IMG/VR virus record: IMGVR_UViG_3300005617_000012
Span: 1-52,589 of that record
Reading direction: 5' to 3' (one strand)
DNA: 52,589 bases
Source of the DNA: a virus
How positions within the stretch are numbered: position 1 is the stretch's first letter; each line of letters begins with the position of its first letter. The position numbers were made by a program, and so were the translations under genes. Positions 26,511-34,848 of the stretch are shown here, in pieces. The notes under the pieces were generated by a model. That model was given only the letters and a program-made list of their open reading frames with translations. It was not told where the DNA came from and ran no database searches.

Positions 26511-27503
26511 TTATAGCGTCAAGTTCACTGCAACTGTTCCTGATGTGGAAACCACCGTAAAGGCGTTGTCGGCATTCCATCCCATGAAAATAAATCCGCC
26601 GATGCCGTAGCTTTTATTTCCAAGATTAATGGTGCTCGAAAAAGTTCCTGCGAATGGCGAGTTAGTCATATCTGACCAATTGGCAGAGCCGCCGCCATTG
26701 GGCGAAGAGGCTCCGATATGCCAGCCCGCATGAGGAGCCGAGACATTCCCGGAATTGGTAATTACATGACCACAGGTACATGCCGCGCCAAAGGTGGCGC
26801 GAATACCATCGTTCAATGGGGGATCATCCCACGTTCCCGCTCCAAGATTGGTATTCATGTTCAGGCTCGTAAAGGCATTGTATGTCGTCGCGCCAGTCAA
26901 ATCCGGCGCAAAAGGTGTTCCTCCATCGATGGAGATAATGAAAGAACTCAGGCCATTTTTGAATCCTCCTGACCCTGGATGCGTAAACGAAACAGAGATT
27001 GCTGCTGCGACGATAATGGTCAAAGTTCCATCCCCAGTCCCACAGGTATTGGTGGCCGAAATGGGAATTGAGTAGGTCGTTAAAGTGGCTGGAACATTTC
27101 CAGAAATAATGCCCGTGGTCGTGTTCAGGGACAACCAGGCAGGTAATCCGGTTGCGCCGTAAGAAGTGGGCGTGTTGGTTGCCTGAATCTGGTAATTGAC
27201 CGATCCGCTAGGCGCAACCTTTAACGTCTCACTCGCCACCACAGGCACGAGACTAGAACATTTTCCAACCTGCAAGGCGGCAAGATAATTGGTAGCCTGT
27301 GCATCTGCATCAGCTTGCGATATCAAACTAGAAAACTTTCCTGATGGACAATAAAGAATCGGCCCGTCAAAGCAAGGAGGACATGACAATTGCTGCGGAG
27401 CATTTAGCCATATCATGGGGCACGGAAAAAATGGCGTTTCTGCCACTCCAAAGACGGGAGGTAAACATCCCGTTACCACGACCGGCCCATATCCGCCGCT
27501 CAT
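26511..27503 (-). CDS. Tail-associated protein with DUF5977-like and Ig-like domains
   Basis: The 330-residue protein has a Cys/Pro-rich N-terminus (residues 13-55), a short segment FSSLISQADADAQATNYLAA that resembles the DUF5977 motif, then a putative Ig domain with LPAWLSLNTTTGIISGNVPA (residues about 120-140), and a beta-rich C-terminal half ending in VSTSGTVAVNLTL. Such modules are common in adhesive surface proteins of phages. It overlaps the nozzle-like gene in an ATGA junction. Confidence 0.7.
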   Translation of the reverse strand: MSGGYGPVVVTGCLPPVFGVAETPFFPCPMIWLNAPQQLSCPPCFDGPILYCPSGKFSSLISQADADAQATNYLAALQVGKCSSLVPVVASETLKVAPSGSVNYQIQATNTPTSYGATGLPAWLSLNTTTGIISGNVPATLTTYSIPISATNTCGTGDGTLTIIVAAAISVSFTHPGSGGFKNGLSSFIISIDGGTPFAPDLTGATTYNAFTSLNMNTNLGAGTWDDPPLNDGIRATFGAACTCGHVITNSGNVSAPHAGWHIGASSPNGGGSANWSDMTNSPFAGTFSSTINLGNKSYGIGGFIFMGWNADNAFTVVSTSGTVAVNLTL

Positions 27504-29308
27504 GGCTTCCTCCCTGTCGTGCGTTCCGGTTGCAGATAGGCAAAGGTGCGCAGTCCCTTAATCCGGCAGCGTCCCTGCCATTGGATGCGAAAGCGAAAGT
27601 CATAGCCACAGGTCAAGGGATAATCAGTTTCGGGACTGTCATTTTCCGATGGTTCCGTTGGCGATGCCGCGAAAGTTTCCTCCGGTTGCTGCAATCTCAC
27701 GCGGGAGCGGTATTGAGGAGGGGAAGTCACTGGTACTTGGCAAAAGGTAAAAGCATCTCGCGGAATCATCTCTCCACAAGGTTTGCCGTCAGATTCATTA
27801 AAGGTCTGCCAATTGATCCAGAAAGGATATTGATCGGGGGAAAACTTCACGTCGAAATCCACGCTGCCTTGCAATTGATCAATCCAAAGATCGGCTCCAA
27901 TCAGTTGCTTGAGCGCGGTCAGGTTTTGAAAATTGTACGAGCCGGTTTCAATCCATGAAAGAATGGGGCACGATCCATTATCGAAGGAAGAACTATAATC
28001 CTGGCTCAGGGAAGGCAAGAGTTCCCAAAGTTGATTGCCGTTCTCTTCATCCCAAACCGTCATGAAGCATCGTTCCGTTGGCCCAAAATAAGTCTTGGTA
28101 ATTTGCGTGATGTTGATGCCTGACCAAATGCCATCGTAAGACGGTTGTGGGTCTTGAGAATAAAGTGAGCCTGAATAGCGATTGAGCGTCGAGAGAAGAT
28201 CAAAGTCCAAGACCGTTAGTCCCTGAAAATACCAACCCGTGGTATTCTGTCTTTTCTGGGGAGAGCAGGTCATTAGGAGTCGATTATCAAACCAAACGCC
28301 GCTGACGTATTTGAGTAAGTCCCGCGTATCGAAATTGAGGATGTTACTGACCTCGCGACTTTGAGGGGTATTGCCCCATGTCGAAAATTGACGACGCGCC
28401 ACGACAAAGGAACGAATGCCGTCTTGCGCCCGATACCACGTATCATTGTTCACGTTGACTGTGGACTCCTGGCCGGTAGCCGCGCCGCCGATAAGGCCAT
28501 CCTGCTGGAAATTCGGGGTTGTCGTCCAGTCATTGCGGGAAACAGTGATGTTGACCGTGGAAATCAATCCGCTGGCAGTATGCAATTGGAGCGGGCCTTG
28601 GCCAATACTCGTATCGATGTTGGCTCCAAAGATGAGAGCCGTAATCGGCCCTGCCGTAGTAGGAACGGCAAAGGCATCCTTCTTAAGTTTGACCTCAGTG
28701 AAAGAAATCGCGCTATTCGGTTTGGCCGCGTTGAGAATGTCTCCCGCTTCCACTTCCTGGCCTCGCACCAAGAAAAGGCGTCCATACCCGCACGCCATCG
28801 CTGTTCCTGTGGGCACTTCGCCGCCTTCGATATTCGACCGGCGCAGAACCGCGCCGTCATAAATGTAGGGAGCATCAATCCCGTCCTGAATCACCAAGAA
28901 CGAATCGGATTGGCAGAACCAAGCCTTGGGCAGAAGGGCATCATTAGGATCGCCGGGAAGGGTCAAATCCACCACAGATACAATCCCCATTGAATTAGTA
29001 GACAATTGGTAGATATGGCCTGAGATGGAGACAAAGAGTTGAGGATTCGTAAAGCCTAGTGGTACATACCATCCAGCTCCCTGAAAGACACCATTGATAT
29101 AGGCATTTTGGGTATCTTCGTCCTGAAAAGACAGATTGAATCGACGCCAGCCCGGGCGATTATTCAGATAGCCTGTCCGCATGGTGGCGTTCATGGCGAA
29201 GGCTACCTCTGAACGAGGAAGCAGATTGGTAGCCGAACCCCCATTCATGCCGCCTTCCAGCGATGTGAAACCATCAAAGACCCGGCCTTGGTCAAGACCG
29301 TTTTTCAT
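27500..29308 (-). CDS. Nozzle / tail tubular B-like protein
   Basis: The 602-residue protein has many short beta-strands with aromatic ends, a pattern that fits the beta-propeller nozzle of podovirus tails. Recognisable segments are FTSLEGGMNGG at the N-terminus, GYLNNRPGWRRF near residue 50, and repeated segments such as YVPLGFTNPQLFVSISGHIY. The start at 29308 makes an ATGA overlap with the fibre gene; an ATG-like start seven codons earlier exists. The nozzle role is inferred from size, composition and position next to the adaptor-like gene. Confidence 0.6.
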   Translation of the reverse strand: MKNGLDQGRVFDGFTSLEGGMNGGSATNLLPRSEVAFAMNATMRTGYLNNRPGWRRFNLSFQDEDTQNAYINGVFQGAGWYVPLGFTNPQLFVSISGHIYQLSTNSMGIVSVVDLTLPGDPNDALLPKAWFCQSDSFLVIQDGIDAPYIYDGAVLRRSNIEGGEVPTGTAMACGYGRLFLVRGQEVEAGDILNAAKPNSAISFTEVKLKKDAFAVPTTAGPITALIFGANIDTSIGQGPLQLHTASGLISTVNITVSRNDWTTTPNFQQDGLIGGAATGQESTVNVNNDTWYRAQDGIRSFVVARRQFSTWGNTPQSREVSNILNFDTRDLLKYVSGVWFDNRLLMTCSPQKRQNTTGWYFQGLTVLDFDLLSTLNRYSGSLYSQDPQPSYDGIWSGINITQITKTYFGPTERCFMTVWDEENGNQLWELLPSLSQDYSSSFDNGSCPILSWIETGSYNFQNLTALKQLIGADLWIDQLQGSVDFDVKFSPDQYPFWINWQTFNESDGKPCGEMIPRDAFTFCQVPVTSPPQYRSRVRLQQPEETFAASPTEPSENDSPETDYPLTCGYDFRFRIQWQGRCRIKGLRTFAYLQPERTTGRKP

Positions 29309-30375
29309 GCGCTCCCGGTGATAAACCAAATCTTGTCCGTAGCGTCATAATACAAAGATAAATAGCCGTAATTGGTATTGATGACCTTGGAGGCCGAGCC
29401 TTCAATGGAATCTCCTGCCCCGGCAAAAACGGTGATGTTGTTGGTTCCTGCAAGTCCCGACTCATCCTTGATCACGATACGCCGTCCATCGGCAGGGGCT
29501 ACGGCCAGCGTTTCGGAAAAGGCACTCCCCAAACTTACGCCGATAATCGAATCCAACGCTTGCATGGTATCCGGAGAAACCGTGGCGCGTCTGCGCGTCG
29601 TCGTCAGTTGAATCGCTGGATTAGCCCAGTTCATGCCCGTGGCCGCCGCCGAATTTGCTGTCAAAATCTGGCCATCGCTGCCAATGCCCATACGCACGTC
29701 ATTCGAGGCGTTGCGGACGATGATATCGCCCTTGGTCGTTGTCAGCGTGACTGAGGAGTAGGGAATGGTTGGCAAGTCGGCCAAGAGCAATGCCCGGAAA
29801 GTAGGGGCTCCGGAAGCTCCATTAGGCGAAATCCAAACCCTGTTTTGCAATTGAGAAGCAAGCGTGAAGGACAATGTTCCGCTCAGGGTAACAGGTGAAC
29901 CTGACACGGTAAAAATTGCCGGGGCCGATAGGCCTACGCTCGTTACTCCCCCACCTGCCGAGCCCGCCGGGCCTACTAATCCACCGGGAGTAACAGGCTG
30001 AACGGAAGCAATGACGGTTCCCGGGGCAGCATTTCCCGTGTACCCAAGGTTATTGAGAATGACATCGGTCGCATCCTGAATCGAGGACACCAAAAAATAA
30101 CCCGCCGATTGCACATAGACCACCTGACCGGCTGCCATCCATGCCGTGGACAAGACCGCAACCGCAACCGTGGCCGATACGGCTGGCATTGTGAAAGCCG
30201 CATTTGTCAAAGTATAGGCATTTGCGCCCGTTCCCGGTGCGCCATTCGCGCCGGGCTCTCCCTGCGGGCCAGGAACTACGCCTTGCGGACAAGGAATCGT
30301 GGAGGGCTCGCCAAACGCCGTTCCAGCGCAGGGCAGACAGCTCCCAACCCCGTTCGGTTGAGGGAGGATATCCAC
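29305..30375 (-). CDS. Tail fibre with collagen-like segment
   Basis: The 356-residue protein has a Cys-containing N-terminus, a short collagen-like Gly-Pro segment (PGPQGEPGANGAPG) at about residues 36-50, and a Ser/Thr/Ala-rich beta region with APAIFTVSGSPVTLSGTL, a motif that also occurs in the fibre gene at 3777 (LPSIFTVTGSPVTTAGTL). The shared motif indicates related fibre modules at two distant loci. The C-terminal part looks like a compact beta head. Confidence 0.78.
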   Translation of the reverse strand: MDILPQPNGVGSCLPCAGTAFGEPSTIPCPQGVVPGPQGEPGANGAPGTGANAYTLTNAAFTMPAVSATVAVAVLSTAWMAAGQVVYVQSAGYFLVSSIQDATDVILNNLGYTGNAAPGTVIASVQPVTPGGLVGPAGSAGGGVTSVGLSAPAIFTVSGSPVTLSGTLSFTLASQLQNRVWISPNGASGAPTFRALLLADLPTIPYSSVTLTTTKGDIIVRNASNDVRMGIGSDGQILTANSAAATGMNWANPAIQLTTTRRRATVSPDTMQALDSIIGVSLGSAFSETLAVAPADGRRIVIKDESGLAGTNNITVFAGAGDSIEGSASKVINTNYGYLSLYYDATDKIWFITGSA

Positions 30376-30627
30376 TTAACCGCCTCCCATTAACCGTTGC
30401 TGCAAACTCATCGGGGGCGCGGAATCTGTCGTATCATCATCAGCCGCTTCATTGGTATCCGTGTCCGTCTTGGGCGCGCCCTCGAGCGGCTCGTTATCAA
30501 TGGCCACAAGCTGACATTTGCTACCCGACTTAATCAAAAAAGTCGCCATGGCCTGAAAGGTTTCTCCTGTCTCTACTCCATCGGGAACCATGACACCAGC
30601 CGGCAATTTAAAAGTGGGACTTGCCAT
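30376..30627 (-). CDS. Small virion-associated protein candidate
   Basis: The 83-residue protein has a beta-rich N-terminal half (FQAMATFLIKSGSKCQLVAI) and an Asp/Thr-rich acidic tail ending MSLQQRLMGGG. It lies between the capsid-gene terminator and the fibre gene, has an AAAGGA ribosome site, and carries the TAAATTTTATGG leader seen in other virion genes. A head decoration or small structural role is plausible. Confidence 0.6.
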   Translation of the reverse strand: MASPTFKLPAGVMVPDGVETGETFQAMATFLIKSGSKCQLVAIDNEPLEGAPKTDTDTNEAADDDTTDSAPPMSLQQRLMGGG

Positions 30628-30647
30628 AAAATTTATCCTTTCACCAG

Positions 30648-30677
30648 AAAACCCCGCTGATTTTTAGGCCAGCGGGG
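30648..30677 (-). terminator. Rho-independent terminator after the capsid gene
   Basis: On the leftward strand an 8-bp perfect stem (CCCCGCTG / CAGCGGGG, 30652-30659 with 30670-30677) with a 10-nt loop is followed directly by TTTTCT. It lies 20 bases after the capsid stop. It would limit transcription into the tail genes and give the capsid message a higher dose. Confidence 0.85.
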
Positions 30678-30696
30678 TATCTTGAGTTATTACTGC

Positions 30697-32142
30697 TTAC
30701 GTACCCGAGCAGCTGCCGTAGGTAGTAACCACGTTGCAGCAATCGGTGTTGTAAGTCACTGCGCAGCCGAGGTGGACAATGACAACACCATAGCGTTGCT
30801 GTGCCGCCCACGAGCCCACGAGGATTTCCGAGTAGAACCAACCAGCGTTCTGCAGCGGAGCCCGCGAGGTGTCGAACTTGATAAACCGCAAATCCCCCAT
30901 ATATCCATAGGGATTGAAGTCAATGTTACCACCCGGGTCTGCCGCCGTATCCGGATAGGACACATTGTAGACCTCATCGGTATAGAACATCGACACCCGG
31001 TAAGGGGCGCGGAAATACGCCGGATTGGCAATATCTTCCGTACCGCTATCCGCGAGGATGGTGATGGTCGCCGGGATGATGTTGTAGTTCGCATCCAACG
31101 CCAGCGCATAAGGATCGACCTGGTAAGCGACGTTGCGGAACACCTGCATCGATCCGAGACCTTCGAGCAAACGCATGTCTTTGCCCTTACCCATGTCCGC
31201 ATATTGGAACGTGGAGAAGTTGCTGACATCCCTCATCATGTCCTCTGCCGTGACCGGATCAGTGACAAACTCATAGTTTTGCGCGCCGTTGATCATGGAG
31301 ATGCCATTGACGCCCTCGGCATTGAGCCAGCGAGCAATCTGATTGGCCAAGTCCTGATTCATCTTTGACGTAGGCTTGATCGCCGGATTGAGCCCGAGAT
31401 ATTCGGGGCAATCGGTGATCGTACCCGTAACCCCCGTGGTTGGGTCAGTCGGGGTCGGATTGGCTCCGGACAGGTACAAGGCATACGCCATCGCGCCCTG
31501 CATCTTGGTCGGATCGCCCACCGTATGAGTGACCACACGGTTAAACAGATCGTTACCCGGGGTGGCATAGACCTTGGTCGTGCACAACCGGACGTATTCA
31601 TTCCGCTGGAACGAAGCAATCTGCTGCCCGATCTGCATGCCGTAACCCTCAAATTCAAGTTCCAGGTCGCCGAACGGATCGAGAGACTCGTTAAAGTCCT
31701 TCGCGCTGAACGAGCGGCTCTGAGAACCCCAATTGAACGTCGTGATACCGCGAGTCAGATAACCGCGATTCAAGTTCACAATCGGAACGCACAGCGAGTT
31801 ATTCGCCGGAGTGCCAATCGGTTGACCTGAGACAATGTTATCCGCTGCACTGCCAGAACCGTTGGAAGGCGTGAACACCTTCGCCGGAACCAATTCACCG
31901 CCGCGCTGACGCGAGGCTACCCGGCGCAGAGGGCTAGGCCCAAGGTGCATCGGATAAGGCGTCCGTTTGATACGCGAATACCACCAATTTTGGCGGAACG
32001 GTTGAAACTTGAGAATGTCCTGCACAAACGTGCCCGGGGGCTGCTTGGCCAGAACATCGATGAAATAATTACCACTACAAGGAATCCCGGGATTATACGG
32101 GGGTGCATCAGGAAAACCTGACGGATTAAAGGGGGCTGCCAT
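30697..32142 (-). CDS. Major capsid protein
   Basis: The 481-residue protein is the best candidate for the major capsid protein. It has the length, low-repeat mixed alpha/beta composition and the isolated transcription unit typical of that gene: a structured leader, a strong ribosome site and a terminator just after the stop. Segments such as ADMGKGKDMRLLEGLGSMQVF and the terminal aromatic FYSEILVGSWAAQQRYGVV fit an HK97-type fold. The C-terminus is Cys-rich (CCNVVTTYGSCS), unusual for this class and possibly involved in cross-links. The start MAAPF at 32142 has GGAG 10 nt upstream; the frame is open nine codons further. Confidence 0.8.
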   Translation of the reverse strand: MAAPFNPSGFPDAPPYNPGIPCSGNYFIDVLAKQPPGTFVQDILKFQPFRQNWWYSRIKRTPYPMHLGPSPLRRVASRQRGGELVPAKVFTPSNGSGSAADNIVSGQPIGTPANNSLCVPIVNLNRGYLTRGITTFNWGSQSRSFSAKDFNESLDPFGDLELEFEGYGMQIGQQIASFQRNEYVRLCTTKVYATPGNDLFNRVVTHTVGDPTKMQGAMAYALYLSGANPTPTDPTTGVTGTITDCPEYLGLNPAIKPTSKMNQDLANQIARWLNAEGVNGISMINGAQNYEFVTDPVTAEDMMRDVSNFSTFQYADMGKGKDMRLLEGLGSMQVFRNVAYQVDPYALALDANYNIIPATITILADSGTEDIANPAYFRAPYRVSMFYTDEVYNVSYPDTAADPGGNIDFNPYGYMGDLRFIKFDTSRAPLQNAGWFYSEILVGSWAAQQRYGVVIVHLGCAVTYNTDCCNVVTTYGSCSGT

Positions 32143-32151
32143 AAAATTAAA

Positions 32152-32156
32152 TCTCC
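32152..32156 (-). promoter_or_regulatory. Ribosome binding site of capsid gene
   Basis: GGAGA on the leftward strand lies 9-10 nt before the ATG at 32142, separated by an AT-only spacer (TTTAATTTT). It fixes the start as MAAPF. Confidence 0.7.
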
Positions 32157-32248
32157 AATAAACAAACATTGACCAAGTGTAGTTCCCAAACTCAAAGAGC
32201 TAAGGCACCTAGTTTTATTTGCCATCGGGGATTTGGCTTTTACACCCT

Positions 32249-32294
32249 CAGTTCAAACCGGTTTCGACCGGCTGCGCTGTTGAACTATGAACTG
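32249..32294. other. Inverted repeats in the capsid gene leader
   Basis: A 7-bp outer pair (cagttca 32249-32255 / tgaactg 32288-32294) encloses a 5-bp inner hairpin (ccggt 32258-32262 / accgg 32267-32271, loop ttcg). A competing pair gttcaa/ttgaac (32251-32256 / 32280-32285) could form instead. It lies about 110-150 bases upstream of the capsid ATG in a stretch without genes. It may be a leader RNA structure or operator site; it is too short for a tRNA. Confidence 0.5.
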
Positions 32295-32333
32295 ACTGAT
32301 ACCCTACTGAATCGGTAGAGTCAAACTTTATTT

Positions 32334-32642
32334 TTAACGAAGGAAGGTTCTGCCAAGCGGATGTTCTGCCCATTCGGCCAACAAGCGATTATGCGTTTCA
32401 ATCCATTCGCCTACGTCCTTGCACCGCGCCTGTATGTCTATCCATGGCTCGCCCCGGTCAAAGTATTTCCACTTGTCCCCCTCAAACACAAAACACTCCT
32501 GCCATTTGCGGCAGTTGTCCGGGTATATTGCGCCAGTCGGTTTGTGGTAAGGAAGTCTCGCCTCAGCATATAGAGCCCTGCGCTCTTCCTCGTGCCGATT
32601 CAGTTCCTCTAGCTCTGCGGTGAAATCGCGGGAGGGGGTCAT
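32334..32642 (-). CDS. Hypothetical protein
   Basis: The 102-residue protein is charged and helical at both ends (ELNRHEEERRALYAEAR; HNRLLAEWAEHPLG) with an aromatic middle (FEGDKWKYFDRGEPW). No family is recognised. It overlaps the preceding gene by 4 nt. Confidence 0.65.
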   Translation of the reverse strand: MTPSRDFTAELEELNRHEEERRALYAEARLPYHKPTGAIYPDNCRKWQECFVFEGDKWKYFDRGEPWIDIQARCKDVGEWIETHNRLLAEWAEHPLGRTFLR

Positions 32643-32818
32643 GCTTCCTCTATGACAGAAAGCACTTCGGTAAAGTAGGCCACGAACTGTAGCCCATCCT
32701 TACCAACTTCATTCGCAAATGTTACCTGACTTCCCTCCGGATAAAAATCGTCAGCCTCTACAGTAACGGTCTCAGCATTTCTTAGCTTCACCACGAATTT
32801 GCGAGCGGGTTTATTCAT
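32639..32818 (-). CDS. Hypothetical protein, 59 residues
   Basis: The start MNKPARK at 32818 is chosen because the open frame further upstream runs into the endonuclease gene. The product is small and beta-rich (FVVKLRNAETVTVEADDF). It overlaps the next gene by 4 nt. Confidence 0.55.
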   Translation of the reverse strand: MNKPARKFVVKLRNAETVTVEADDFYPEGSQVTFANEVGKDGLQFVAYFTEVLSVIEEA

Positions 32819-32849
32819 GCCTGAACTGTGGACTTTATCTGTGAAACAA

Positions 32850-33431
32850 TCAAGGGTAAACACCTTGTTTCTCAAGAAGAAATTGCCGGTAACATTCGCT
32901 GGCCTCTTCCTTGGTCTTAAACTTGGCGAGATAAAGCCTCTTTCCTCCTTTGGCAGTTGTGGCATACCAATGCCCTTGATGAAACTTAGCTCCCATGCCT
33001 TCTTTGTATTCCACCCTGACGGAATGTCTTTTCTTTTTCAGTTTGACCGCCTCTTCGGGCGTCCATCCTTGGCGTAACCTACGGTGAATCGTACCAGATG
33101 AAATACCATGCCTCTTAGACCAATCATTCATAATCATTCTCTCGCCATCAATTTCAATCCAAATGTTGTTGCGCATATTCCGGCTTTGCTGATGTTGATT
33201 AGTCCATCGACAATTCTCAGGACAATATCCAAGATTATTGTCTATCCTATCTAGCGACTGACCTTCGGAGGGAAGTCCCATATCTTCGAGAAAATTAGCG
33301 TAATCATTCCATCTCTGACATACCGTTATCCCCCTGCCACCATACGCAGCCCAACGAGGATTTTTAGGATTACTGCACCGAGCTTTCATCCCAGCCCAGC
33401 GGATATAATTTCTCTTTTCTATTGAGTTCAT
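32850..33431 (-). CDS. HNH endonuclease with AP2-like DNA-binding domain
   Basis: The 193-residue protein has the pattern of a mobile phage nuclease: WAGMKARCSNPKN, YGGRGITVCQRW, then SLDRIDNNLGYCPENCRW near residues 59-76, a helix-turn-helix-like WSKRHGISSGTIHRRLRQG, and an AP2-like C-terminus (GHWYATTAKGGKRLYLAKF then EEASECYRQF). The domain order is nuclease, HTH, AP2. It lies between TerS and the small genes before the capsid gene and has no overlap with either neighbour, as expected for an inserted homing gene. Confidence 0.88.
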   Translation of the reverse strand: MNSIEKRNYIRWAGMKARCSNPKNPRWAAYGGRGITVCQRWNDYANFLEDMGLPSEGQSLDRIDNNLGYCPENCRWTNQHQQSRNMRNNIWIEIDGERMIMNDWSKRHGISSGTIHRRLRQGWTPEEAVKLKKKRHSVRVEYKEGMGAKFHQGHWYATTAKGGKRLYLAKFKTKEEASECYRQFLLEKQGVYP

Positions 33432-33734
33432 ATGTTTACTGTATAGAAAATGCAGACTATATCAACCTAATAATGATATGGTTTTACGAGACAGTGCATA
33501 TAGAACAGACGGCCCTCTATCCGGGATCAGGGGTCTACCGTCCGGGGAGGGTCTAGCCCTCAGGAAAGCATTCTTTTTATTTTATTGGGCTTGGCGCGTG
33601 CTGGACTATCTCTGAAGTGATGGCACGCTCGCGAACAACCCAATCATATCGACGCGATCTTCATAACCCGTTGTCAATCGACAATCGTTAGGCACAATAT
33701 TGGGTATGTAAAACCTGACACTGTTGAATATCAA
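33432..33734. other. Gene-free stretch with adjacent direct repeats
   Basis: This 303-base stretch between TerS and the AP2/HNH gene has no reading frame worth calling. It holds two adjacent imperfect direct repeats, tccgggatcaggggtctacc (33520-33539) and tccggggagggtctagcc (33541-33558), a palindrome-like gagggtctagccctc within the second, and a T-rich run (ctttttattttatt). Its place beside the small terminase makes it a candidate packaging or TerS-binding site, but nothing proves that. Confidence 0.4.
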
Positions 33735-34295
33735 CTACTTATCTAAAATCTCTGGCGTATTGTCACTTGTATTAGATTTTTCAACGGTCACAACCTTCGC
33801 ATCAAACACCTTCTTAACCGGCTCCGCGCTGCCCAAATGAAACGAGAAATGAGTGTTGGCCTTGGACTCATCACCTAGGCCCAGGTTGCGGCGTTGGATG
33901 TCGTCTAAGGTCTTGAGCGCAGTGGCTACTTCGGGGGCTGAGTGCTGTTTCTTGAGATCAAGAGTGGAGAAACGGTCAATCAACGTGCTCACAGCATCAT
34001 GAATCTGTGCTTGATGAGCAGAAACGTGAACATTGACAGCCGTTTGAGTAGCAACTTGCGATGCGTTGTGCGGCATCAGGTTTTCATCGGCGATCTTATC
34101 TGCTATTTGATCGATGACCACTCTCTTCTCAGCAGCCCATTTGTATCTTGAAGACCAAAGTCGGATCGTGCCTTCTTTGACGCCAGTCTCGCGGCTAATG
34201 CGCCGGACTGTAACCCCGGCGATGAACATGCCTTTGGCGTGTGCGCGGGTCTTAGGATCAATATGCTCGATAACTGCGCCCATGTTTGGACTCAA
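33735..34295 (-). CDS. Small terminase-like DNA-binding protein
   Basis: The 186-residue protein has an N-terminal helix-turn-helix (MFIAGVTVRRISRETGVKEG then TIRLWSSRYKW, residues about 23-53), the pattern found in small terminase subunits that recognise packaging sites. A helical middle (IHDAVSTLIDRFSTLDLKK) could form the oligomerisation core. TerL is 17 kb away, so the name rests on the HTH and size. A transcription regulator is an alternative. Confidence 0.6.
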   Translation of the reverse strand: MSPNMGAVIEHIDPKTRAHAKGMFIAGVTVRRISRETGVKEGTIRLWSSRYKWAAEKRVVIDQIADKIADENLMPHNASQVATQTAVNVHVSAHQAQIHDAVSTLIDRFSTLDLKKQHSAPEVATALKTLDDIQRRNLGLGDESKANTHFSFHLGSAEPVKKVFDAKVVTVEKSNTSDNTPEILDK

Positions 34296-34512
34296 GCACT
34301 TAGGAGAGAATTAGTCAATAGCATTGCGCTTGAATCGTGTAGGCTCCGAGCTTCCTCCCTATCGGTCGGAGGGTAAAGGGCATGACAAGCTAAATCAAGC
34401 AAATCGAGTATACTTAAAAGGTATGCTCGAATCTGGTTGAAAAAGCTTGACGATTGCTTACCCTTGAAGCCGAAGCGGAACGAGAGTGAGCGGAGGCAGA
34501 TGAGCGAAGCGA
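34296..34512. other. Gene-free stretch with two inverted repeats
   Basis: No gene is seen. A nearly perfect 10-bp inverted repeat, tcgagtatac (34404-34413) and gtatgctcga (34421-34430), with a 7-base loop and one G-U pair, and a 6-bp pair ctccga/tcggag upstream of it, are the only structures. They lie upstream of TerS and downstream of the small gene at 34513. A terminator without a clear T-run or an operator are both possible. Confidence 0.45.
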
Positions 34513-34629
34513 TTACAGCTTGAACTTGCCGACAACTTCGCGCTCAGTTAGTTGGAACCAAGCTTTTGGGTTGGCCTTGAGCAAGCCGAATTGAAGCCAG
34601 TCGTTAGAAGGAAGTGGGATTTGTTTCAT
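34513..34629 (-). CDS. 38-residue hypothetical peptide
   Basis: ATG 34629 opens a 38-residue frame with coherent composition (LPSNDWLQFGLLKANPKAWF). It is the last gene of a chain of small leftward genes. A TTGACC / CATTAT pair with 17-base spacing lies just upstream on the same strand, but it would give a leaderless message; this is weak. Confidence 0.45.
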   Translation of the reverse strand: MKQIPLPSNDWLQFGLLKANPKAWFQLTEREVVGKFKL

Positions 34630-34695
34630 GGAACTAATAATGGCTAAAACACTCGTTTAGGTCAATTCTCCTCTGAAATATGTCTCCACAATGCC

Positions 34696-34848
34696 CTACA
34701 GCGCACGATCTTGAATGGAGCTAGGTACGACTACCTTGGCAAAATTGATTTTGTTGATGGAAAGAAAACCGATCCATTCTGGGATAGTGCGACCAGGATA
34801 ATGGAAGAGTTCGCGGCCATCGGGGAGTTTGAGGGTTCGGTATTTCAC
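34696..34848 (-). CDS. 50-residue hypothetical protein
   Basis: A GTG start at 34848 overlaps the upstream stop (GTGA) and gives 50 residues of normal composition (LPDGRELFHYPGRTIPEWIG). The rightward frame on the opposite strand is a shadow of it. Function unknown. Confidence 0.6.
   Translation of the reverse strand: MKYRTLKLPDGRELFHYPGRTIPEWIGFLSINKINFAKVVVPSSIQDRAL

Noticed and set aside
30682-31368. Rightward 228-codon frame opposite the capsid gene
   Set aside because: It is antisense to the capsid gene, rich in Arg and Ile from reverse codons, with no motif.
32249-32294. tRNA-like reading of the capsid leader
   Set aside because: A 7-bp acceptor-like pair exists, but the enclosed sequence is about 32 bases and lacks D and anticodon arms.
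33684-33698. 15-base match attgtgcctaacgat between 33684-33698 (reverse) and 45514-45528
   Set aside because: A few 15-base matches are expected by chance in 52 kb on two strands, and the surroundings do not resemble each other.
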